A stretch of 64,000 nt of DNA from Ovis canadensis (Eukaryota > Chordata > Mammalia > Artiodactyla > Bovidae). The notes under the pieces were generated by a model, which was not told the DNA's origin, ran no database searches, and saw nothing but the letters and a program-made list of their open reading frames with translations. The stretch lies in contig NC_091250.1 in assembly GCF_042477335.2 (NCBI RefSeq), positions 127,445,384-127,509,383 on the forward strand. Direction: 5' to 3'. The position numbers and the translations under genes are program-made. Shown here piece after piece: positions 25,892-36,600 of this stretch; positions within the stretch are counted from its first letter, which is position 1; each line of letters begins with the position of its first letter.

Positions 25892-28640
25892 TTCAGTTCA
25901 GTTCAGTCACTCAGTCGTGTCTGACTCTGCAACCCCACGGACCGCAGCACGCCAGGCTTCTCTGTTCATCACCAACTCCTGGAGCCTACTCAAACTCATG
26001 TCCATCGAGCCGATGATACCATCCAATCATCTCATCCTCTGTTGTCCCCTTCTCCTCCCGCCTTTAATCTTCTCAGCATCAGGGTCTTTTCCAATGAGTC
26101 AGTTCTTTACTTCAGGTAACCAAAGTATTGGAGTTTCAGCTTCAGGATCAGTCCTTCCAATGAATATTCAGGACTGATTTGCTTTTGGATGGACTGGTTG
26201 GATCTCCTTGCTGTCCAAGGGACTCTCAAGAGTCTTCACCACAGTTCAAAAGCATCAATTCTTTGGCGTTCAGCTTGCTTTACAGTCCCACTCTCACATC
26301 CATACATGACTACTAGAAGAACCATAGCTTTGACTCAATGGACCTTTGTTGGCAAAGTAATGTCTCTGCTTTTTAATATGCTGTCTAAGTTGGTCATAGC
26401 TTTTCCTCCAAGGAGCAAGTGTGTTATAATTTCATGGCTGCAATCACCATCTGCAGTGATTTTGGAGCCCCCCAAAATAAAATCTGTCACTGTTTCCACT
26501 GTTTCCCCATCTATTTGCCATGAAGTGATGGGACCAGATGCCATGATATTAGTTTTTTGAATGTTGAGTTTTAGGCAAACTTTTTCACTCTCCTCTTTCA
26601 CTTTCATCAAGAGGCTCTTTAGTTCTTCTTTGCTTTCTGTCATAAGTGTGGTGTCATCTGCATGTCTGAGGTTATTGATATTTCTCATGGCATCTGGATT
26701 CCAGCCTGTGCTTCATCCAGCCTGGCATTTCTCATGATGTACTCTGCTGCTGCTGCTGCTGCTAAGTTGCTTCAGTTGTGTCCAACTCTGTGCGACCCCA
26801 TAGATGGCAGCCCACCAGGCTCCCCCGTCCCTCGGATTCTCCAGGCAAGAACACTGGAGTGGGTTGCCATTTCCTTCTCCAAGGCATGAAAGTGAAAAGT
26901 GAAAGTGAAGTCGCTCAGTCGTGTCCAACTAGTAGCGACCCTATGGACTGCAGCCCACCAGGCTCCTCCATCCATGGGATTTTCCAGGCAAGAGTACTGG
27001 AGTGGGGTGCCATTGCCTTCTCCGCATGATGTACTCTACATATAAGTTAAATAAGCAGGGTGACAATGTACAGCCTGATGTCCTCCTTTCCCGATTTGGA
27101 ACCAGTCTGTTGTTCCATGTCCAGTTCTAACTGTTGCTTCTTGGCCTACATACAGATTTCTCAGGAGGCAGGTCAGGTGGTCTGGCATTCCCATCTCTTG
27201 AAGGATTTTCCACAGTTTATTGTGATCCACATAGCCAAAGGCTTTGGCATAGTCAATAAAGCAGAACTAGATGTTTTTCTGGACCCCTCTTGCTTTTTCG
27301 ATGCTCCAGTGGATGTTGGCAATTTGATCTCTGGTTCCTCTGCCTTTTCTAAAACCAGCTTGAACATCTGGAATTTCACAGTTCATGTACTGTTGAAGCC
27401 TGGCTTGGAGAGTTTTTGAGCATTACTTTTGAGCATTACTTTGCTAGCGTGTGAGATGAGTGCAATTGTATAGTAGTTTGAATATTCTTTAGCATTGCCT
27501 TTCTTTGGGATTGGAATGAAAACTGACCTTTTCCAGTCCCATGACCACTGCTGAGTTTCCCAAATTTGCTGGCGTATTGAGTGTAGCACTTTCACAGCGT
27601 CATCTTTCAGGATTTGAAATAGCTCAACTGGACTTCCATCACCTCCACTAGCTTTGTTCATAGTGATGCTTCCTAAGGCCCACTTGACTTCACATTCCAG
27701 GTTGTCTGGCTCTAGGTGAGTGGTCATACCATCATGGTTTTCTGGGTCATAAAGATCTTTTTTGTACAGTTCTTCTGGGTATTCTTGCCACTTCTTAATA
27801 TCGTCTGCTTCTGTTAGGTCCATACCATTTCTGTCCTTTATTGTGCCTATCTTTGCATGAAATATTCCCTTGGTATCTCTAATTTTCTTGAAGAGTTCTC
27901 TAGTCTTTCCCAATCTATTGTTTTCCTCTATTTCTTTGCATTGATCACTGAGGAAGGCTTTCTTATCTCTCCTTGCTAGTCTTTGGAACTCTGCATTCAA
28001 ATGGGTATATCTTTCTTTATCTCCCTTGCCTTTGGCTTCCTCTTCTTTTCTCATCTGTTTGTAAGGCCTCCTCAGACAACCATTTTCCCTTTTTGCATTT
28101 CTTTTTCTTGGGGATGGTCTTGATCACTGCCTCCTGTATAATGTCAGGAACCTCCATCCAGTGTTCTTCAGGCACTCTGCCTATCAGCTCTAATCCCTTG
28201 AATCTATTTCTCACTTCCACTGTATAGTCATAAGGGATTTGATTTAGGTCATACCTGAATGATCTAGTGGTTTTCCCTACTTTCTTCAAGTTAAGTCTGA
28301 ATTTTGGAATAAGGAGTTCATGATCTGAGCCACAATCGGCTCCAGTCTTGTTTTTGATGACTTTATAGAGCTTCTCAATCTTTGGCTGCAAAGAATACAC
28401 TCAATCTGATTTTGGTGTTGACCATCTGGTGATGTTCATGTGCAGAGTCTTCTCTTGTGTTGTTGGAAGAGAGTGTTTGCTATGACCAGTGCTTTCTCTT
28501 GGCAAAACTCTGTTAGCCTTTGCCCTGCTTCATTTTGAACTCCAAGGCCGAATTTGCCTGTTATTCGACATATTTTCATTTTTTTCTTTGGCAAATAACC
28601 TAGTAGTAGAATATCTTCCTTGGTGAGGTGTCTGCTCATA
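25892..28640 (-). mobile_element. Long BovB (RTE LINE) copy, truncated and decayed
   Basis: The longest BovB in the window, read from 28640 down to the TTCAG tail near 25892. In order on the minus strand it shows an endonuclease C-terminal part (GSDHELLIP near 28.3 kb), a linker, reverse-transcriptase segments (27.04-28.05 kb), a palm motif decayed to HADDTTLM (about 26.65 kb) and the C-terminal tail. Several frameshifts and stops break the frame, and the N-terminal endonuclease is missing, so it cannot move by itself. A BOV-A2 interrupts it at 26746-27024. BovB is a non-LTR retrotransposon known for horizontal spread among vertebrates and is abundant in ruminants. Confidence 0.92.
26746..27024 (-). 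mobile_element. BOV-A2 SINE nested in BovB
   Basis: Dimeric BovA with a (TGC)n edge, flanked by the perfect 13-bp duplication CATGATGTACTCT (26733-26745 and 27025-27037). Confidence 0.95.
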
Positions 28641-28764
28641 TTTTAAAAGCAGATGCCATTTAAAAATTTGAGTGGTTTTTCTTCTTTTGAGTTGTTGAAT
28701 TCTTTCTATTTTCTAGATGAAAGCATTAAAGCAGTAGTCAGCATTTACATTGTGTCTCATGAAT

Positions 28765-29073
28765 GTTGTTCATAGCTGAGCTTAAAGTATTCTGCGATTA
28801 TGTTTTTTCTTGTAAACTTGCTTAACTTAGAGGTAATAATTGTCTCCCTTCTCCCAAGTTTATTTGCTTGGTATTCTGTTAAGACATACATTTGTAATCA
28901 TGGTTAAATTATCTGCAAAATGTATAAATCTCTCAATGCATTTGAAAGTATTAGTCAATACACCAGGTGATTTCTTTAGCTCTGTCTGTCTCTCTCTCTG
29001 TTTTTTTTTTTTTCTTGGAAACATCCTTCCAGGAGCTGTCAGCACAATGAAAGGAAATGGCTTGCTCTCAAGT
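28765..29073 (-). repeat. Inverted repeat, left arm
   Basis: It is the diverged reverse complement of 29472-29779. Anchors are an exact 18-base match (29011-29028 with 29517-29534) and a 12-base match (28932-28943 with 29583-29594). They are collinear with homologous ends at both sides. The repeat family was not recognised. Confidence 0.75.
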
Positions 29074-29471
29074 GCATCTCTGAAATTTCATACTCTTGAG
29101 ATTTATCCCAAAGACTTCCAGAGAGAAAGTCAAATAAACAGGATTAGGAGAATGGCCTTGGCTCTTTCAACAATAACATAGACATCAGAAAACAGTGGCG
29201 TACTGCCTTCAGATTTTTGGGGGAAAATTATTTTCAACTTAAAATTCTCTCCAACCAAATTCTCAGTAAAGTGTGAGGGTAGAATAATGCCATTTTACAT
29301 TATTATGCAAAAGTAAAAAAATTTAGCCCCTATGGCATCTTCTGAAGACACTATTGGAAGATGCGATCTAAAAAATAGATAAGAAGACAGGAGATCTAGG
29401 AAACAGGACATCAACTCAAGAGAGAGGAGAACCAGCATGTTCCTGGACCACTGCAAGACAACTACGCAGCA

Positions 29472-29779
29472 ACTTGAGAGCAGTGAGCTCAGATTGAGAC
29501 AGTAAACTGGACAAGAAAGGATGTTTCCAAGAAATGAAAAGAGAGAGAGAGTGAGACACCTGAAATATTGACCAATGCTTTAAAATGCATTGAGGGATTT
29601 ACAAGCCTTGTAGAGAATTTGACCATAATCATAAGTGTACATATTACACCAAGCAAGCAAATAAGCCGGTGGCGGGGAATTGTGGGAGAAAGTGACTACT
29701 TCCAGGGTAAGCATGAAGTTCACAAGAAAGGAAACAGAACCATAGAAGACTACAATTCAGCCATGAATAATACCCACAG
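29472..29779 (+). repeat. Inverted repeat, right arm
   Basis: Partner of the left arm across a spacer of about 398 bp. A BovB 3' end begins at the arm's outer border (about 29780). Confidence 0.75.
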
Positions 29780-31391
29780 TTCAGTTCAATCCCTCAGTCG
29801 TGTCCGACTCTTTGTGACCCCATGGACCGCAGCCCGCCAGGCCTCCCTGCCAGGGTCCAGCCCTGGTGGATCCAGGGAAATTTGAAGTGGGGACGGCGTG
29901 GGCAAGGAAAACTTATTTATTTAGAAATGTAAAAGAAATTAAGAAGAAATAGTATAGTAGGAAATTTTACTGGAGAAAAGAGGCTGAATAACTTGGTTTA
30001 CGGGGAAAGCCAATAAAATCTCAAGACGAGATTTGCACCATCTACGTTAGGCCACCAGCACCCACTTGAATATCGAAGGGTGCCCCGCCTTAGGCTCCCT
30101 TTCCGTGGATCTTAGACGCCAGGGCAAGTAAGTAGATGTGGTGAGCCTCCTCGCTCCAGATGGGAATTCAGCTGGAAAAGGAGAGGGAGGGAGAGGGAGA
30201 GGGAGAAAGAGAAAGAGAGAGACACGGGGGGAGCCAGATTTCCAAGAAACTAGTTCGAGAGACTAGTCTAAGAAACTGGTCCATCCTTTATCGTTCAGAA
30301 GGCTTTTTATACTTTTGATTGTACATAGAGATCAATGAGTAATACAAAGGTATGCAGCGTCAGCAGCCCTGACTCTTATCAAAACCAGGCTTTCTCTCTG
30401 CATACCTAGTTGTATACACAAGTCTTAGGTGATTTACATCATCTTCTGGCCAGAAAGCCAATTAGCATTTTACAGCCTTTTTTCTGATAAGGGTTTGTCA
30501 ACCAGAAGACTTATTTGTGCTGTTCTTCCCAAAGTCTGGTGCCACTCTCAGAAAGCACTAAATAAGGTTACATTCTTACATAGCAAAGATACAACAATTT
30601 ATAACAAGTAAAAGGAGTACAGTGATTTATAACAAAGAAAAGTAATTAACTCAAAAGTATAGTGTTGCTAACATCAAAACTACTATATTCCTTTTTCTAT
30701 ATCCCTATTACGTTGATTAATATCCTTCAGGTGTCTAAAAGATAAAGAATATGGAGGCCTGGCAGCAGTCATTGAGTCAACAGTGAAAAACCATCACCAA
30801 TATGATTTTTAGCTCTTTAGAAAAGGCTCTGTATCTTTAAGATGCTTTAAGCTTTGTGCCTTTCACGGCTGGGGCTGGGGCGCTGTAAACAATTCATAAG
30901 TTGTAAAAAGTCTGGGGGAACCTGTCAGGCAAGTTAGAGGGCCATCAGAGGGGGTTTGAGCTGAAACATTCCTCTCATATGCAGGAGACTGAAGCCCTGA
31001 GTTAAATTCTTTTTCGAGGAAAGTGGTCAGGGATGGCCCCCTGCTATGTCAGAAGAGTGGAAACACAGTACAATAAGGCAGGCAGACTCTGGTTTTGGGG
31101 GGTAGATGTTCAGGAAAACTCAGGGGGAACCCCTGAAGCCAGATCACGCCTTTGCGTTTTGTTGGGCTTCCTTCCTCATGACCTTTGCCATGGGCGGGAT
31201 TCCTCATGCTGGCTCCCGGCACCTCCCTGTCCATCACCAAATCCCAGAGTTAACTCAAACTCATGTCCATCAAGTCGGTGATGCTATCCAGCCATCTCAT
31301 CCTTTGTCGTTCCCTTCTCCCACCTTCAATCATCCCCAGCATCAGGGTCTTTTCCAGTGAGTCAGCTCTTTGCATCAGGTGGCCAAAGTAT
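29780..31391 (-). mobile_element. BovB 3' end split by a solo LTR
   Basis: BovB tail at 29780-29847 continues at 31222-31391 after the solo LTR. The two parts join exactly when the LTR and one copy of the CCTCCC duplication are ignored. Confidence 0.9.
29848..31221 (-). mobile_element. Solo LTR of a class II-type endogenous retrovirus
   Basis: A block of about 1.37 kb with TGCC...GGCA ends, flanked by the perfect 6-bp duplication CCTCCC (29842-29847 and 31222-31227). On the minus strand a TATA-like box and a polyadenylation-like GATAAA hexamer lie close together near 30.29-30.31 kb, followed by a CT-rich stretch. A homologous LTR lies at 56906-58190. No gag, pol or env sequence adjoins it, so it is a solo LTR left by recombination. 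The 6-bp duplication fits class II (beta-like) elements. The family name was not determined. Confidence 0.88.
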
Positions 31392-31459
31392 TATATACCC
31401 ACAAGTCATAATAATGTAAATGCTGCTTACGGAGTGAAAGCTTTTGATACAAGCTACCT

Positions 31460-31950
31460 GGGGGTCTCCCTAGTGGCTCAGTGGTAAAGAGTCCACCTGC
31501 CAACGAGCCCTAGTCTGGGACGATCACACATGCCCCAGAGCAGCTAAGCCCACACGCCGCAAGACTGAAGTGCCTGAGCTCTACAACCTGTCCTCCGCAA
31601 GGAGAGAAGCCACGTCAAGGAGAAACCTGTGCACCACAACTAGAGAGTAGCCCCCGCTCACTGCAACTAGAGAAAGACTGCAGGCAGCAACCAAGACCCA
31701 GTGCAGCCATAATAGTAAGTGTGTAAGTGTTAGTCACTCAGTCATGCCCCAGTCTTTGTGACCCCAGGGACTGCAGCCCACCAGGCTCCTGTGTCCATGA
31801 GATTTTCTAGGTAAGGATACTGGAGTGGGTTGCCATTTCCTTCTCCAGGGATCAAACCTGGGTCTCCTGCACTTCAGGCAGATTCTTTACTGACTGAGCT
31901 ACAAGGGAAGCCATAATAAAAATAAATAAATCTTTAAAAAAAAAAAAGAT
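31460..31950 (+). mobile_element. CHR-type SINE split by a nested Bov-tA
   Basis: CHR head (CCCTAGTGGCTCAGTGGTAA) and body to about 31714, continuing at 31915 with an AAATAAATAAATC tail. The nested Bov-tA is flanked by AGCCATAATA on both sides. Confidence 0.85.
31715..31904 (-). mobile_element. Bov-tA SINE nested in a CHR SINE
   Basis: Complete minus-strand copy with a perfect 10-bp target duplication AGCCATAATA. Confidence 0.88.
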
Positions 31951-31984
31951 TTGCCTAAAGAAAGATACAGAAGGCTGCATTTTT

Positions 31985-32183
31985 TCCCCCAGTGTATTTG
32001 GCTGCACTAGGTCTTTATTGCAGCATGAGAGATCTTTAGTTGCAGCATGGGAGATCTTTAGCTTTGGCATGGAAACTTTTAGTTGCAGCTTGTGGGATCT
32101 AGTTCCCTGACCCTGGATTGAACCCAGGCTCCCTGCATTGGAAGCATGAAGTCTTAGCTGCTGAACCTCCAGGGAAGTCCTAA
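31985..32183 (-). mobile_element. CHR-type SINE
   Basis: Minus-strand copy ending CCTCCAGGGAAGTCC. The 'gagatctttag' segment occurs twice, an internal duplication. Confidence 0.82.
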
Positions 32184-33089
32184 GGATGCTTTTTGAGGAT
32201 ATGTGGAATTAAAGTTCAAATTTCCTTTTCCACAGTGGGAAGTCAAAGATACTACCCAAGATGGAAACATCAGGAAACAGCATATAGGTTTATTATTTGG
32301 AAATGCGGAAGTCAATACCAGGGGGAAAAAACCTGCTGAAAAAATTTTAAATGCTTATTTCTGGAAAGTGGACAGGACAATGAGCGTTTTGATTAGAATT
32401 TCAAAAACAAAAAAAGGAGATTAAAATAAAACTTTAATAATGCAAATGCTGTCAATTATTAAATGTAAATTTAATGTAAATTATTATTTATATTAAAAGT
32501 TAAATTTATTAAATGTAAACTTAACAATGTAAATTCTAGAATCCTCCCACCCTACCTCTCACAGACCTCCCACATTTATCACATGTCTGCCAGGCACTCA
32601 GTTCAAAGCTATCATCACGGAGGGACTGAGGACTTGGCCCTCCACGTGGAGTTCTGCTAATCTTTGCTCCCTGCACTGATATCTCAGGAATTCTGCATCT
32701 ATCTGGAAAGGAGTCTGTAACATTCGACAAGTTACTTAATTTCCCTGAAGTTACTCACCTGTAAACGGGAGTGATAAACCTAGCTCAGAGAGGTATTGTG
32801 AAAAGGCAATGAAAAATATGCATGCAGAGGGCTTGGCACTTAGTAATAAGTAATAGAAAGCAAGCATCATTCACTTATTATTGGGCCATTGAGAAAGAGG
32901 GCGTCTTTGAAAGCTGTCGGTGTGAAACTTGGAAAAATCTTCCCTTAGGGGATTGAACTCGTCCTTCTCCAATCTGGCTTCTTCTTGGGAGCTCCCTCCC
33001 GGTGGACTCCGGCCAGGGTTAGCTGAGGGCAAGAGCCCTGCCCAGGGTGATGTCCCAACTCATCCCGGAGCTGAAGCAGAAAGAGGGGG
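32184..33089. other. BST1 5' flank, unassigned
   Basis: AT-rich sequence with a local repeat of 'taaatgtaaa' units at about 32430-32535, then composition rises towards the BST1 CpG island. No upstream exon was recognised. Confidence 0.5.
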
Positions 33090-33440
33090 ACAGGAAGTGA
33101 GCGCGCGTGCCGATTGGGCGAAGAGCGCGGCGCGGGGCTGCTCGGGGAGAACCCGGCTGGGAGGGGAGGGGCGGGTCCCGGAGCAGAGTCGCCCGAAGTG
33201 CCCGCGATGGCTGGCTCGGGGCGCGCGCGCGGGGGGCGCCCGCGGCCGGCGCTCCTGCTGCTGCTGCTGCTGCATCTGCGGTGGCCCCAGGTCGCCGGCG
33301 CTGCGGGTGCGCGCTGGAGCGGGCCCGGTACCACCCCGCACCTGCAGACCATCTTCCTGGGCCGCTGCGCCGAGCAGATCGCACTGCAGAACCCGGAGCT
33401 GCGGTGAGCGTGGCAGGGGGCTAGGGAGCCGGAGGGGGAG
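33090..33440 (+). promoter_or_regulatory. BST1: BST1 CpG-island promoter
   Basis: CpG-dense, TATA-less block overlapping exon 1. It includes an Sp1-type GC box GGGGCGGG at 33168-33175, 31 bp before the ATG. The transcription start cannot be fixed from sequence alone. Confidence 0.65.
33207..33403 (+). CDS. BST1: BST1 exon 1 (start, signal peptide)
   Basis: Residues 1-65 plus two bases of codon 66. The ATG at 33207 is preceded by CCGCG and followed by G. An in-frame upstream ATG at 33114 would add 31 residues before the signal peptide and is not favoured. Leucines 16-22 come from CTC(CTG)6, a slippage-prone run. Donor CTGCG|GTGAGC. Confidence 0.93.
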
Positions 33441-33595
33441 GGAAGTGGGGGGAAAAGGGGAGGGGTGGGATGAAGGAGGAGGGGTGGGAAAAAGCGGGTG
33501 GGGTGGGACAAATAGGGAGGGGTGTGGGGATAAAGAGGGAGGAGGGTGGGGAATCTACTGGGTGCCTGAGTGCGCTGTAGGGGTCTGGAGGTGAA

Positions 33596-33651
<56 letters not shown>

Positions 33652-36600
33652 GTGTGTAAAGATGAAGAGGAGGGTGTATGTGGGAGCTCGTGGATGCGGA
33701 TGAGGCAGCGGTGTGTTTGGATGGCAACCAGCTTAAAATTTAAGCAGAATGCTCAGACCCAGGAACGTGGTCTCCAGCTGGATTTCCCGGAGCCCAGCTA
33801 CTTTGAGAGTTCAAATTCCACATCTTCTCATTTAGAGGGCGTTTAAAAGTCTGAGTCTCTCTTGCCAGCACTGTGGTTCTTAGTCATTTTTGTTCCTTCT
33901 TGGGACGCACGTTTTCAGTTTTCACAAGGCCCCTTTTATGTGCCATTTGTTTTTATTGAGACGCATTTTAGGCAAATAAGAAAGAACAGAGAGTAACACG
34001 GGGAACACCCATGTTATTCACTGCCCAGCGTGAGAAATAACAAGGTAGGAAAGGCGTGGGAAGTGTTTTTGGAAAGCCAGGCGGGACTTAGGCGTTGCTG
34101 CGGGCTCTGGAGGTCATGCTTCCTGCCTTAGCGGGAGGTGGAAGCCCATTTCCACACGTGGTCCTCACTCCTGAGTTTACTAACGCGAGGTCCTGCCTGT
34201 CCGCCTGATCTCACCTGGCCTCCAGGCGCAAGATGGACCTGTGTCTAAGCGAAGGGGTACCTGAAGCCAGGAGCTCATGTGATTTATCGGGATCCTCTCC
34301 TAGTTCCCTGCATTCTCTGCCACCTCTGTGAGCCTGTTCTAAGTTCCACGAGATGTATGTGGCACCTCTGAAAGACACTTCCACTGTCAGCTTTCGAAAT
34401 CCATCCCCAAAGTTATTTTTCTTCCTCCTCTGAATTGGGGTTAATGCATGAGTCATGGCAATTTCCTGTCTGTTTTGTATGCCCACGTCTGCAGTGCTGA
34501 TATTTGACAAAATCGCTCATAAAAACACTTGGAGCGAGAAGAGGAAATGTATCACACTGGAATGTAGTCTTAAAAAAAAAAAAACCAACCCAAACAAACG
34601 TGCTTTTCTGCAGGGACAAGAACTGCACAGCCATCTGGGAAGCCTTTAAAGTGGTGCTGGATAAGGATCCCTGTTCTGTGCGCCCCTCGGATTATGACCT
34701 TTTTATTAACCTCTCCAGACACTCCATTCCCAGGGACAAGGTAACCCCTCCTTCAGACACTGCTCTGCTTCATCAAGCAGCCAACTCACAAGGAGTGCCA
34801 GTTGGCTGGTGGGAAGGTGGCTCTGTCTTCACTCATGCCCCTGGGTCTCCTGTCTGTCGTGGGCAGAAGGAGCGTTCTTAAGTCAAGAACTCAGTGCAGG
34901 AACCACTAGAACATCAGGGTGTGACCACACGTTTCCTACGGGACCACTGCACCTGGCCAGTTCTGAACAATCTCCATCCTGACCTACACCAGAGTGTTGA
35001 AGCTTGAGGACTTCAGAAAACCCTCCTCCCAATATCCTTACAGGAGACCAGTCCCTCCTCTCATCAGGCCTTAAGATGATGTCCATTCAGGACCAGTTTC
35101 TTTAAGAAACTGGACCAGTTTCAACACTGGACCGGTTTCTTTAAGAAACTGGCCAAGTGTACGCAAGTGGTTTACCTGTGTGCATCCTGTCTGCACTCTA
35201 GTCCCTAATAGAGTGAACGTAAATGAAAACATCCTTGTAAATTGCTTTAGAACAACACCTTGAGTTTAGAGAAAGCTAGATACCATTTTTGTTTCTCTGC
35301 CTTAAATTCTTTTTTTCTTAATGAAGGGCATATTTACTTTTGATATAAAATCTTAACTTGACTTTTTAAATTGTAAAGTCATGTAGCACTGATGTTTACA
35401 AATGAAAACATCTGACTGGTTTTGTGTTTTTTTTTTTTTTTAGATAAAGGCAGGTGAATGGAACTGGGAGGTTCAAACGTATAATAGGCTCAAAATGTGC
35501 TTTTTGAATATACGTTGCCATTTGAATCTTGCAGTTGCTCTGTCAGTGAGGAGAGGAGCTGTTGCTGGTTTCTCTTTTCTTTTGGCTGCGCTGTGCAGCA
35601 TGAAGGATCTCAGTTCCCTGACTAGGAATCAAACCTGCAAGCCCTGCAATGGAAGTGCAGAGTTGTAGCCATTGGACTGCCAGGAAAGTGCCTGCATGCA
35701 TGCGTGCTAAATCGCTTCGGTCGTGGCTGACTCTTTGTGACCCCATGGACTGTAGCCCACCAGCTTCCTCTGTCCATGGGATTCTCCAGGCAAGAATACT
35801 GGAGTGGGTTGCCATGCCCTTCTCTAGGGGAACTTCCTGACCCAGGGATGGAACCTGCATCTCTTAGGTGCATTGGCAGCTGGGTTCTTTACCACTAGCG
35901 CCACCTGGGAAGGCTCAGGGAAGTGCCTGGGAGCTGCTATATTTGTTCTCCTTTCTCATAGACTTTGACTGATAGACTCATAAACACTGAGCTACTCTTA
36001 TGTAGCAGGCATTGTTCTCAGGGTTTCCGTTGCAATAGGGAACACAGTCTGCCCTTGGGTAGCATCCAGTCTAGACCAAGACCTTGGTTGGGATACTGAG
36101 GATATGATGGTGTGACGAGGGGAATGTTGTTATTTGTGTTATTAGTGTCTGAAAACACTGTAACTTTATGGGAGAAAACTATAAAATATAATCTAAAAGC
36201 AATGTGTTTTTGAGGCACCTTCAGTTCAGTTCAGTTCAGTTCAGTCGCTCAGTCGTGTCCGACTCTTTGCAACCCCATGAATCGCAGCACACCAGGCCTC
36301 CCTGTCCATCACCATCCCCTGGAGTTCACTCAGACTCACGTCCATCGAGTCTGTGATGCCATCCAGCCATCTCATCCTCTGTCGTCCCCTTCTCCTCCTG
36401 CCCCCAATCCCTCCCAGCATCAGAGTCTTTTCCAATGAGTCAACTCTTCACATGAGGTGGCCAAAGTACTGGAATTTCAGCTTCAGCATCAGTCCTTCCA
36501 AAGAAATCCCAGGGCTGATCTCCTTCAGAATGGACTGGTTGGATCTCCTTGCAGTCCAAGGGACTCTCAAGAGTCTCTCCAACACCACAGTTCAAAAGCC

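Noticed and set aside
26189-28639. Series of minus-strand frames that could be read as several genes
   Set aside because: All are segments of one decayed BovB retrotransposon (endonuclease, reverse transcriptase and tail), not host genes.
32945-33727. Minus-strand 260-codon open frame, and several 90-120 codon frames on both strands
   Set aside because: These are stop-poor frames caused by the GC-rich BST1 promoter and exon 1 plus the (TG)n tract (a His-Thr run in translation). The only frame with family similarity is the BST1 exon.
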